This document shows, one piece after another, positions 48,811-56,964 of a stretch of 64,000 bases of DNA. The position numbers were made by a program, and so were the translations under genes. Every line of letters starts with the position of its first letter. Position 1 is the first letter of the stretch. The DNA comes from an uncultured Fibrobacter sp. (lineage in GTDB: Bacteria; Fibrobacterota; Fibrobacteria; Fibrobacterales; Fibrobacteraceae), in NCBI GenBank assembly GCA_934699585.1, contig CAKUWY010000001.1, positions 248,001 to 312,000 on the forward strand. The letters run 5' to 3'. The notes under the pieces are model-generated. The model had not been told where the DNA came from. It was given only the letters and a program-made list of their open reading frames with translations, and did not search any database.

Positions 48811-48840
48811 AAAAAAGCCTCGCTTAAGCGGGGCTTTCTC
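48811..48840. terminator. Bidirectional terminator between nrdR and tRNA-Val
   Basis: AGCCTCGC (48816-48823) pairs with GCGGGGCT (48828-48835, one G-U) around TTAA. T follows on the plus strand, and six A upstream give U on the minus strand. Confidence 0.85.
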
Positions 48841-48841
48841 G

Positions 48842-48915
<74 letters not shown>

Positions 48916-48962
48916 AATAAGGTAGCCCAATAGTAGAAACTTGCCCCCCTTTTGTCAAGGGG

Positions 48963-49463
48963 TCAGCGGGCATCCGGGTCTACCCAATAGCGCAAACGGC
49001 CCGTAATGTGCAAATTGGGCAGGGTGTCGATACACCTCCCGGAGCGGCAGTCCGGGGTGTACAGGTCCAAGGTGGCGGTCCAGGTGGAGTCGTCCTTCTG
49101 GTCGAACCGCACAATGCTGCTGTCGGCCAAGATGGGCGCCTGGGTCAGGGAGCCGTAGTTGAACCAGGAGTACTGCTGCACCACCGGGTTGTCGCCCAAA
49201 ACGGGCCTGTTCACCATAATGGAAAACTGGTCTCCCCGTTTGCTCTCTTTGGCCCTGGTCTTCACGAGAAAATACCGGTGGCTATTCTTGATAAAGGGCA
49301 CTTCCACGTCGGATTCCGCCAGTTCGATGGTCCGTTCGTCTTCGTCGTTGATCCTGTACTTCAGGTAGCCGCCGCCATCCACCTCCCAGCCTTCGTTAAT
49401 ATCTGCGCAGGCCATCAACAGAACGGCGGCGGCAAGGCTGGTTTTCAGGCGGAAAGGAATCAT
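48963..49463 (-). CDS. Small lipoprotein of unknown function
   Basis: This 166-aa protein has the lipobox L-M-A-C (Cys19) after a short hydrophobic segment. The mature part is beta-rich and acidic (GGGYLKYRINDEDERTIELAESDVEVPFI ... WTATLDLYTPDCRSGRCIDTLPNLHITGRLRYWVDPDAR) with two Cys that could pair. No family was recognised. Divergent from the phosphopantetheinyl transferase with only 30 bp between starts; TAGTTT ends 6 nt before the ATG. Confidence 0.65.
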   Translation of the reverse strand: MIPFRLKTSLAAAVLLMACADINEGWEVDGGGYLKYRINDEDERTIELAESDVEVPFIKNSHRYFLVKTRAKESKRGDQFSIMVNRPVLGDNPVVQQYSWFNYGSLTQAPILADSSIVRFDQKDDSTWTATLDLYTPDCRSGRCIDTLPNLHITGRLRYWVDPDAR

Positions 49464-49469
49464 GCCCCT

Positions 49470-49475
49470 AAACTA
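49470..49475 (-). promoter_or_regulatory. -10-like TAGTTT, 6 nt before start at 49463
   Basis: C-TAGTTT is followed by AGGGGC and ATG on the minus strand. AGGGG abuts the ATG too closely for a normal ribosome-binding site. Confidence 0.45.
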
Positions 49476-49481
49476 GAAAAT

Positions 49482-49487
49482 TATCTT
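49482..49487 (+). promoter_or_regulatory. -10-like TATCTT, 6 nt before start at 49494
   Basis: AAT-TATCTT is followed by TGGGCT and ATG. It is 6 bp from the opposing box at 49470-49475. Confidence 0.5.
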
Positions 49488-49493
49488 TGGGCT

Positions 49494-50057
49494 ATGGAAG
49501 GCGAGTGGCAAACAGTTTCTACGCTGAACGGTACGGTCTATCTGGCGGTTGTCCCGAAGGCCAATCACAGGGAGCATATTTTCGAAAAGCTCTCCCTAGC
49601 TCTCGGCTGTCTCATTACCGCACAGGACCTAAAAACCAGGCCCGGTTCCACACGGCCCGAATTTCCGGAACTTTCTGTCGATGCCAACTGGACTCATTCC
49701 AAGGACGTCTGCGTGCTGGCCTATTCCAGGGAATGCCGCGTCGGCATAGACCTGGAATTCCATTCCAGGAACCGTCTCAAGCTTGCCGACCGTTTCTATT
49801 CCGACGAAGAAGTTAAGAGAATCCACCAGATTGAACAGACCGAAGGCGAAAGTGCCGCCATCAGGCTTTTTTACGCCCTCTGGTGTCGCAAAGAGGCCTT
49901 TTTCAAGTGCTTCGGCGGAGACTTTTTCGAAGGAACACTACGCAGGTCTCTTCTCGAAACCCGCATAGAAAACGTTCAATTGACGGACTTGGATCCGGCA
50001 CCCCTCGGCATCCAGGGAGAATGCTCCCTGTGCCTTGCCACCATGCCTTTGGGCTAG
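49494..50057 (+). CDS. 4'-phosphopantetheinyl transferase (Sfp/AcpT type)
   Basis: This 187-aa enzyme transfers phosphopantetheine from CoA to carrier proteins. The magnesium-binding motif V-G-I-D-L-E (about 84-89) and the F-Y-A-L-W-C-R-K-E-A-F-F-K (about 124-136, WxxKEA) motif are both intact, 35-40 residues apart as usual. RFYSDEEVKRI lies between them. The start at 49494 sits 6 nt after TATCTT. The gene ends inside the last codons of the DUF6941 gene (4-bp convergent overlap). Confidence 0.88.
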   Translation: MEGEWQTVSTLNGTVYLAVVPKANHREHIFEKLSLALGCLITAQDLKTRPGSTRPEFPELSVDANWTHSKDVCVLAYSRECRVGIDLEFHSRNRLKLADRFYSDEEVKRIHQIEQTEGESAAIRLFYALWCRKEAFFKCFGGDFFEGTLRRSLLETRIENVQLTDLDPAPLGIQGECSLCLATMPLG

Positions 50058-50491
50058 TTCTTTACTTCGCCTTCGGGAGCGTTCCCATTCCCATGGGGCA
50101 TTTCCAGGGCGTACAGGGGCAGGGCCACATATTCTTCGTCGTCGATAATCAGGCGAATCATGTACTTGTCGGGCCGCTCTATCTTCAGGCGCTGCATGTT
50201 CAGTATCAAGTTCATGGCGGCCGTGTCAAATCCCTTCGCCACAGGCTCGAAAGAAACGTTGGATTCCATGCCGGGAACAATGGGGTGTCCACACACGTCC
50301 TCGATAGAAAGCACCAGCTTGTGCACTCCGGCCTCGGCCCGCTGGTAACGGATACGGAAGGCCGCCGCACACTGGGGAATCACCAGCGGGAACTGGGAAA
50401 AGATTCTGTCAAAAGAACCGAGAATGTTCAGGCGGCCGGCGGCACCGTTGGCCGTCGCTGCATCGCAAATAGAAGCAATTTCAACAATCAT
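50054..50491 (-). CDS. DUF6941-like protein
   Basis: This 145-aa soluble protein contains ICDAATANGAAGRLNILGSFDRIFSQFPLVIPQCAAAFRIRYQRAEAG, which fits the DUF6941 pattern (short protein with N-terminal CDxA..xxGKLNILG). The rest forms strands (HKLVLSIEDVCGHPI, KYMIRLIIDDEEYVALPLYALE), giving a small beta-sandwich. Function unknown. Its ATG is one base after the stop of the 1791-aa lipoprotein (TAATATG), so it is translated from the same mRNA. Confidence 0.75.
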   Translation of the reverse strand: MIVEIASICDAATANGAAGRLNILGSFDRIFSQFPLVIPQCAAAFRIRYQRAEAGVHKLVLSIEDVCGHPIVPGMESNVSFEPVAKGFDTAAMNLILNMQRLKIERPDKYMIRLIIDDEEYVALPLYALEMPHGNGNAPEGEVKN

Positions 50492-50492
50492 A

Positions 50493-53400
50493 TTAAGGTT
50501 TGGTGTTGAAGGTCCAACTTTCAGAAATATTTTTCATGAATATGGGTCCATTGTTCTGGCTTGCGGCTCCCACATTTGGCCAGGCAATCATAGAAATGTA
50601 AACCATACCATTGTTGGCGATCGCTATATTAGGGGAAAATCCGTAAAGGTTATAGCCATGACTACTGTAGAATGGACCCTTGAAGTATGGAAGCTGATTC
50701 TCGCCATAGGGTCTCCACTGGGAGCCGTCAAAGAAGTAGGCATGGCAGTGAGACAGCCCTCGTCCATTGTCGTCGATGACGGCGTAGACTTTCCCGTTTC
50801 GTGCCGCCACTTTTATGTTGGAGGGGAGCATTCCCTCTTGCAGGTTCCTTTCGGCTGTCCAGTTAAGAGTGCTTCCTGAAAGCGTCCCCTTCTTTACGTA
50901 AGGGCCAGCTGCGCCTACTACAGAAGATCGGTTGAGGTAGCCCATATAGACTGTTGAACCTTCCGTGGCAAGGCTTATAGCGGCCATTTCTCTGCTTATC
51001 AGGGTTTCTCCCTTGGCAACATTATAGTTGTTGGTGTTACCGTTATAAATGGCATAATAAGTATTGTACCATGAGGTGTTGTCTGTAAAGGTGGTAAGTA
51101 ACACACCGTCATTTGAGAAAATCGCATTTACTTCCCTTGAAGTTTTGCTTGTGGATATCTGCTTGCTTTCCCAGGCATTGTTTTTCCAATAACTAAAGTA
51201 TGGATAATTGCTCTTGACATATGCCACCACGGGATTTCCGGAGGTGGGGTGACACGTCAAGTTTACGGACGTGACTGAAGTTATGGCGTTGCCGAAAGAT
51301 GCCCAGGGAGATGTTCCTGCATTAGACTTGTAAACTTTTAGGGTGTTTCCTTTGGTAAGAACAGCCAGGAACAAATCATTTCCGTTGCTGGCCATTCTTA
51401 ATGCAGTGATAGAATCATCGACACTGATTGCTGCAGTGCTTAAATTTGTCCAGCCAGTGCCGTTATAATTGCGAGACACTACCGTTTGGGCTGCAGTTAG
51501 GTAAACAACAGAAAGATTGTTGCCGACCGTAGTAATGGCAGGTGGTGTACGAACCGTGGTCTTTTCAAGCACGGTGTCATTCGCAGCGGCTAAATTCTTC
51601 CATGCTCTACGGACATAGACCGTTCGACAAGTGGTTTCAGCCTGGTGGCGTCTCAAGAAAGCAGCAGACGGGTGTAGCGGGTCTGTTGCCGAGATACTGT
51701 CACGGAAATCCAGACAAATAGAGAAAGAACCTTCGTTAATTGGTCTACGGAATGCTTGGTTAAGCTCTGCAGATGAAGTATCAATGCTTCCGTCTGCATT
51801 TCCATGGTAGAACGTTGAACTAACGTTGCTAAACTGCCAATAGTAATCCCTGGTGTTTTCGTTGCCGATGGTGCCGATAACCGATTGAGATCCGCTCCAC
51901 TCCGGAGAGTTGAAGTAAATGGCCTCGCCACTTTGTGCTTCATCTCCGCTCCAGGGATAAATCGTGTCAACGGCGGTAATTTTTCCCACGGGAAGGTCGT
52001 TTTCAACCGTCAGGACCTTAACGCGGGAGGTGTCACGGAATACGGCCTTGGTTGCCTTTTCTTCGGCAGATACCACGCAGTACAAATCCCTTCCTTGCGC
52101 ACTAAGTGTTTCTCGATAGTCGTAGAACCTTTCTCCATTCTTGTAATAGTCTAACTTTCTGAGGTTTTCGGCTGCTTGTTTTGTATCATCATAGAAACAC
52201 TGCCAGCTATACCAGTTGATTCCCTGCCATACATTGTTGATTGTGGCATTCAAGAAGAAAACATCTCCCTGCACTACGTAAATCTGTGTTTCGGCGACAG
52301 AAATGACAGGCTGTTCTGTAGAATAGGTAAGGGTCATTGTATCGGTAGCGATATTTCCGTCGTCATCGGTGGCTCGGGCGACGCAGTAATAGTTTACCGA
52401 GGCCGAAGGGGCTTTCCATGTGGTATCATAAGTAGATACTGTTTTCCAGTTGTTATTGATGTCCGTAGCGTTTGCACCACAGCTCCATTCCCGCTTGGCA
52501 ATGTAGCCCCAGGAGCCTTCGTAACTATCGGAGGCCGTTGCATTCAGGATGATGTCAAAACCAGCACGGATAGTTCCCGTTTTGCGAGAAACTGTCACTG
52601 TGGGCGGAGCCAGTTCCACGGTGAACCGTGTTGTATCTCTTGCGGTAAGGCCGTCATCATCGGTGACTTGTACAATACATAGGTAATTGTTTTGCGGAGT
52701 ATTAGGCAAGGTCACCAGATAGGTGTTCTTTCCAGTGTTGGTCAGCTTGCTCAGTATATCGTGGTCGCTGTTAGGACCACAGCCCCATTCGTAGGAGACA
52801 ATTCTTCCAGGTAATGTTGTTTCGGAAGAGTCCTTGGCATTGGCGTACAAGGTCAATGTATCCTTGATGGTCCTGGTATAGGACTCGTTCAACGTGACCG
52901 AGGGGGGCGCTCGGAAAACTTTATAGGTTACCGTGTCTAACGAATAAAGGGTCGCGGCACTTGCGGCCATGTCTTTTTCGTCTTCGTCGACTGCTCGCAT
53001 AACGCAGTAGTAGTTCCCTGGCGACTCTGGCATAACGACGCTAGGTGTTTCCCCCTTGCGCCCTTGCCAGGAGCTGCTCCAATTGGATACTTTCAGATTG
53101 TTCAGGTTTCCACCACAAATATAGTCCACGTAAATGGTTCCTCCGAGCGTGTTACTTGCGGTGTACTTCAGTTGCTCTTGATCCTTGATGGTGACATTCT
53201 TGTTGTGAATGTTTAGACGAATTACCGGAATATCCTTGATTATGTTGAACTTGAGTGTGTCGAAACCGGTTTGGTTGTCATCATCGGTTGCTCTAACAAT
53301 GCACTTGTAATTTGTCGCTTCAGTATTGGGTAATTGAATTTCCATGGAATCGGTATGTTCTTTTTTTGCCGGGGAGATAACCGTGGTATTAAAGGACCCG

Positions 53401-55868
53401 TTACCGCATTTCCAGGCAACTTCTTGGATTGTGCCATACTTGTCCTTGGCCGTATATTCGAACTTGTATTTTGCATTGACCTTTCTAGAAATGACTCCGT
53501 CATTGTCGTCTACCTTGATGAAAGGCGGGTCAGTGATAACATTTACCTGCAATGTGTCGGTTGCAGTTTTGGAATCCATGTTGGTCACTTTCGCGATAAT
53601 CCTTTTCACTCCCGCCGTGGTCCATGCCTTCGTGGGTGTAAGGTTGTTTGCTGCAAAGCAATTCTCGGTTGCAGTGCTGCCTTCCACACAAATCCAGGTG
53701 AGCGTGTAGTCGTTTGTTGCGTCGGAGTTGTTGCCTATGGCTGTGGTGGATAAGGCAATCTCGTCATTTAGGGTAATTGTCGTATCGTAGGCGGGAGCAT
53801 CAATGTTCACCATAGGACCGTCGCTGTAGAATCCAAAGCGAACAATATTGGAAACGGCGCCATTGTCTGCTATCGCTTGCATGGTGTAGCGCGTATTGGC
53901 TTCTGCATTAGGAAAATGCTTTTTTTGCAATTGAATTTGCGCAACGCCTTCAGAAACAGAAATTGTTCGTGGAGAATCCCCCGGAACATTAGTTTTCCAT
54001 GTCACTTCGCTAACGGCAGGCTTTGCTTCAGCAACGTTTGCTTTAAAGGTGAGTGTGCCGGCATCTCCTACCATGGCCGAACTAGCGTTGTTTACGGTAA
54101 TCGACATGTTGGTTGCCGAAACGACAAATGTGAAGGTAGTGTCGGAGTGGTAACCAGCACTGTCTGTCGCAGTTATCTTGAAAGTGTAGTTTCCATCGGG
54201 CAGAGAGGCCATGTCTACGCTCCATGCGTAGCTGCTCAAGTTCGAAAATTTGCATTTTTCATTTTTTGTGTTGCAGGTATCCTTGCCTAATAGTGCTATG
54301 GCGGTTTTAACCTGAGAACCGTAGTCACTGAAGCGGCCCGATACTGTAAATGCTCTCGTAGAAACAGTGTCTTCGAAGCCCTTAATGTTGTATATCCGCG
54401 GTGGAGCAGGGTCTTTCAGCAAAATGGGCGGTAATTCTTTTTCGTCGCCAGCGTTGATGTTCGGGGTCCTTGTAGTGACCTTTACAAAACCACGTCCGGT
54501 TTCGTCTTCGGCAATTAATTTGAATGTCCCTGCTGGTAAATCGGATACCCTAAATTCACCCTTTGGTGTCGTGCTAGCGGTGTAAACGTTGTTGGTGTCG
54601 GCCACATTGATTAGAGTTATTTTGATACCCGAGTGGACGGACAGGCCTTCAAATTTGGCGATACCAGTAAAGTCACAGGTGGCTTTGCCGGGGCCAAGGT
54701 AGAAGAACCGAGGCCGCTGGCCTTTTTTCGTTTTGATTTTTTCAACAACTACGGTATCGTAGCCGTCGGTTACCCAAACATCCCAGGAGAAATACCTTCC
54801 TGTAAAGCCAAGCTTCTTCAGGGCGTTTTCCCCATTCTCTATGACAGCAAAACTAGTGGATGCACTATTCTTAAGCACCAAGTCGTAGACATTGGACAGG
54901 TTCAGGTCGTCGTCCTGGTTGTCCGGTGTGGCGGCTACTCGGACATAGTACCTCAGTTGATCTTCATTATCTCTGTCGTGGCCCTCGTAGAACAAGCGGA
55001 ATGATTCCACGGAGTCGCTTATCCTCTGCTGGTCGTCCGGGCCAAGAATCTTGATAGTGGGCAACTGGTTGAAGTGCAGGTATACGCTGTCCTTGGTGGT
55101 GTTCTTGTCATCGTCTGTGACGATGATATAAATCTTTTGGTTCCCAAGAGAATCTGTCAACGTGGAATCGTAGGGAATCGTAATTATCAGGCTATCCGAG
55201 GACTCACTCTTGGTGTATTTCCAGTCCTTTGCATCTCGTTTGCCACTTGCATCCACATCGACCTTAAAGGATGTTATTGTACCGAAGGAATCTAAAGCAA
55301 GAATGGGGAATGAGATTGGACTCTTGGCTCTAGTCCACAGTGTGTCCTTGGGAACGCCTAGGTAAGGTGGGGTGTTAATCACTCTGATAAACTGGTCTTT
55401 ACCGGCGGTGTCCGTTGCACTGTTTCCGTCAACGGCGACGAATAAGGGTGAATAAATGCCCTCCTTCAAATAAACCCAGGATTGTGGGGTGGCGTTGTGC
55501 CCCGTGACCAGGGCCTTTTTCATCTGGTCCTTCCCCTTGCCGGTAGTGTCCTTTACAAGGCTGTCCAAAATCCACTGATACAGGTATATCTTGTCGGAAT
55601 TGTAACGTAAGAAACCCATCATATGGATGGTGTCGCCTATGGTGACCGTAACGGTGTCACTTACGATAACGGAATCAGGATTGGGCAGGTTGATAATGGA
55701 ATCGGCAAAGGCGTCTGGATTTTCGAATGGAGTCTTGTAGACGAACACTACGGAGTGGTTGTTCCGCAAGTTCACGTTTTCCTTGATGGAAGACTCCCTG
55801 GAACAGTTTACCAAGGCCGTCGTGCACAGGATTAGCCCAAACAAAAAAAACAAAGTCTTTAACCGCAT
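50493..55868 (-). CDS. Giant Ig/PKD-repeat lipoprotein with C-terminal propeller-like domain
   Basis: This 1791-aa protein has a lipobox V-N-C (Cys22), so it is probably outer-membrane anchored. From about 55 to 390 there are beta-sandwich units beginning with the motif I-x-D-T-V-T-V-T-I-G-D-T. At about 395-490 lies a carboxypeptidase-regulatory-like domain (LSVHSGIKITLINVADTNN ... GEFRVSDLPAGTFKLIAED). From about 530 to 1340 are about ten Ig/PKD-like repeats, most with W-x-C-G early and Y-x-C-x-V-x-A-T-D-D-D near the end, which would form a disulfide in each. The last ~360 residues repeat short SxGNxVxYV/WT blades resembling a sialidase-type propeller. GAGGA upstream of ATG. An adhesin or carbohydrate-binding scaffold is inferred. 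Confidence 0.75.
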   Translation of the reverse strand: MRLKTLFFLFGLILCTTALVNCSRESSIKENVNLRNNHSVVFVYKTPFENPDAFADSIINLPNPDSVIVSDTVTVTIGDTIHMMGFLRYNSDKIYLYQWILDSLVKDTTGKGKDQMKKALVTGHNATPQSWVYLKEGIYSPLFVAVDGNSATDTAGKDQFIRVINTPPYLGVPKDTLWTRAKSPISFPILALDSFGTITSFKVDVDASGKRDAKDWKYTKSESSDSLIITIPYDSTLTDSLGNQKIYIIVTDDDKNTTKDSVYLHFNQLPTIKILGPDDQQRISDSVESFRLFYEGHDRDNEDQLRYYVRVAATPDNQDDDLNLSNVYDLVLKNSASTSFAVIENGENALKKLGFTGRYFSWDVWVTDGYDTVVVEKIKTKKGQRPRFFYLGPGKATCDFTGIAKFEGLSVHSGIKITLINVADTNNVYTASTTPKGEFRVSDLPAGTFKLIAEDETGRGFVKVTTRTPNINAGDEKELPPILLKDPAPPRIYNIKGFEDTVSTRAFTVSGRFSDYGSQVKTAIALLGKDTCNTKNEKCKFSNLSSYAWSVDMASLPDGNYTFKITATDSAGYHSDTTFTFVVSATNMSITVNNASSAMVGDAGTLTFKANVAEAKPAVSEVTWKTNVPGDSPRTISVSEGVAQIQLQKKHFPNAEANTRYTMQAIADNGAVSNIVRFGFYSDGPMVNIDAPAYDTTITLNDEIALSTTAIGNNSDATNDYTLTWICVEGSTATENCFAANNLTPTKAWTTAGVKRIIAKVTNMDSKTATDTLQVNVITDPPFIKVDDNDGVISRKVNAKYKFEYTAKDKYGTIQEVAWKCGNGSFNTTVISPAKKEHTDSMEIQLPNTEATNYKCIVRATDDDNQTGFDTLKFNIIKDIPVIRLNIHNKNVTIKDQEQLKYTASNTLGGTIYVDYICGGNLNNLKVSNWSSSWQGRKGETPSVVMPESPGNYYCVMRAVDEDEKDMAASAATLYSLDTVTYKVFRAPPSVTLNESYTRTIKDTLTLYANAKDSSETTLPGRIVSYEWGCGPNSDHDILSKLTNTGKNTYLVTLPNTPQNNYLCIVQVTDDDGLTARDTTRFTVELAPPTVTVSRKTGTIRAGFDIILNATASDSYEGSWGYIAKREWSCGANATDINNNWKTVSTYDTTWKAPSASVNYYCVARATDDDGNIATDTMTLTYSTEQPVISVAETQIYVVQGDVFFLNATINNVWQGINWYSWQCFYDDTKQAAENLRKLDYYKNGERFYDYRETLSAQGRDLYCVVSAEEKATKAVFRDTSRVKVLTVENDLPVGKITAVDTIYPWSGDEAQSGEAIYFNSPEWSGSQSVIGTIGNENTRDYYWQFSNVSSTFYHGNADGSIDTSSAELNQAFRRPINEGSFSICLDFRDSISATDPLHPSAAFLRRHQAETTCRTVYVRRAWKNLAAANDTVLEKTTVRTPPAITTVGNNLSVVYLTAAQTVVSRNYNGTGWTNLSTAAISVDDSITALRMASNGNDLFLAVLTKGNTLKVYKSNAGTSPWASFGNAITSVTSVNLTCHPTSGNPVVAYVKSNYPYFSYWKNNAWESKQISTSKTSREVNAIFSNDGVLLTTFTDNTSWYNTYYAIYNGNTNNYNVAKGETLISREMAAISLATEGSTVYMGYLNRSSVVGAAGPYVKKGTLSGSTLNWTAERNLQEGMLPSNIKVAARNGKVYAVIDDNGRGLSHCHAYFFDGSQWRPYGENQLPYFKGPFYSSHGYNLYGFSPNIAIANNGMVYISMIAWPNVGAASQNNGPIFMKNISESWTFNTKP

Positions 55869-55962
55869 TATTCAATCCTCTATAATACGCACTTCACGAT
55901 ATAAATTTATCTTTTTTTATGAAAAAGGGGCTGTGCTGCCCTACCGATTTTTGGGAGATTTT

Positions 55963-56793
55963 ATGGAAAACATTCCACTTTGGTACGGATTGTTACTTTT
56001 TTTTGCCTTGGGTGCCTGTGTAGGTAGTTTTTACAATGTGATTGTTTACAGGATGCCTCGTGGGATATCGCTTATAAACCCGCCGTCCCATTGCCCCCTG
56101 TGCAAAAAAAGGATTCCCATCCGCTACAATCTCCCCATCGTTGGCTGGCTCTGGCTGCGGGGTAAAAGTGCCTGCTGTAAACAGCCCATCAGCGTCATCT
56201 ACCCCATCGGAGAATCTCTGTGCGGCCTGTTAGGAGCCCTTGCCCTTTTTTCGGCAAATTACGGAGTGCCCCTCACTGCGCCCGTGGCCAATTGGGTTGA
56301 TTCTCTCGCCATGTTCTGGTTGCTCTTGGGCATGTATCCCGTATGTGCCGTCGACATTCAGTACAAACTAATACCAGATTCTATATCGGTAGGCGGCATC
56401 GTCGCAGGCCTTCTGCTTTCCATGTTTCCAGGAGGTATCACGCCCCTTGAAAGCTTGTTGGGAGTGCTGGGAGCAGGCGGCGGGCTTTGGCTTTTGGGAT
56501 TTGCCGCTTCGAAAATCCTGAAAAAAGAGGCCATGGGCTTTGGCGATGTCAAACTGCTGGCGGGCTACGGGGCCTTGATGGGGCTAAACGGTGCCGTAGA
56601 GACCCTAATCCTTGCCGCGTTCCTCGGCATTATCGTCATGATTCCCTGGGCAAAGATTATGGAAAAGAAAGGAAAATCCGACGGTTCCGGCCAGATTCCC
56701 TTTGGACCGTTCCTCGCCGTAGCCGCTCCGGTCATGTACCTGTGGGGGCAGCGCCTGCTGGACTTGTACGTCCAGTTCATTGTCGGGGAATGA
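55963..56793 (+). CDS. pilD: Type IV prepilin peptidase / N-methylase
   Basis: This 276-aa inner-membrane aspartyl protease cleaves and methylates prepilins. The N-terminal domain has G-S-F-Y-N-V-I-V-Y-R-M-P and the zinc knuckle C-P-L-C ... A-C-C. Catalytic Asp residues are in V-D-I-Q-Y-K-L-I-P-D and G-F-G-D-V-K-L. About eight helices. GGGAG 5 nt before ATG fixes the start. It is the only such enzyme in the window and could process the pseudopilins at 25985-27512, although it lies 26 kb away. Confidence 0.93.
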   Translation: MENIPLWYGLLLFFALGACVGSFYNVIVYRMPRGISLINPPSHCPLCKKRIPIRYNLPIVGWLWLRGKSACCKQPISVIYPIGESLCGLLGALALFSANYGVPLTAPVANWVDSLAMFWLLLGMYPVCAVDIQYKLIPDSISVGGIVAGLLLSMFPGGITPLESLLGVLGAGGGLWLLGFAASKILKKEAMGFGDVKLLAGYGALMGLNGAVETLILAAFLGIIVMIPWAKIMEKKGKSDGSGQIPFGPFLAVAAPVMYLWGQRLLDLYVQFIVGE

Positions 56794-56813
56794 CCTTCCC
56801 ATAGTCAGGAAAC

Positions 56814-56840
56814 AAAAAATCCCGCCAAAAAGCGGGACTT
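56814..56840. terminator. Bidirectional terminator between pilD and tRNA-Gln
   Basis: TCCCGC (56820-56825) pairs with GCGGGA (56832-56837). The minus strand continues TTTTTTG and the plus strand CTTTC. Confidence 0.85.
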
Positions 56841-56843
56841 TCG

Positions 56844-56914
56844 TTGAGCTACCAGGATTCGAACCTAGACAAACAGAGTCAGAATCTGTTGTGCTACCAT
56901 TACACCATAGCTCA
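56844..56914 (-). tRNA. tRNA-Gln (anticodon CTG)
   Basis: The minus strand has acceptor TGAGCTA/TAGCTCA with the U1-A72 pair typical of tRNA-Gln, D-arm GGTGTAATGGTAGCAC, anticodon arm ACAGA-TTCTGAC-TCTGT (CTG) and T-arm with GGTTCGAATCC. 71 nt, CCA not encoded. Confidence 0.93.
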
Positions 56915-56964
56915 ATGTGCCCCCAAAGTTAGAAAAAATTTCCCGTTCGGCAAGGGGTATTTCG

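Noticed and set aside
49008..49493. 162-residue upstream extension of the phosphopantetheinyl transferase
   Set aside because: It is antisense to the small lipoprotein and has no family similarity; the normal family start is at 49494.
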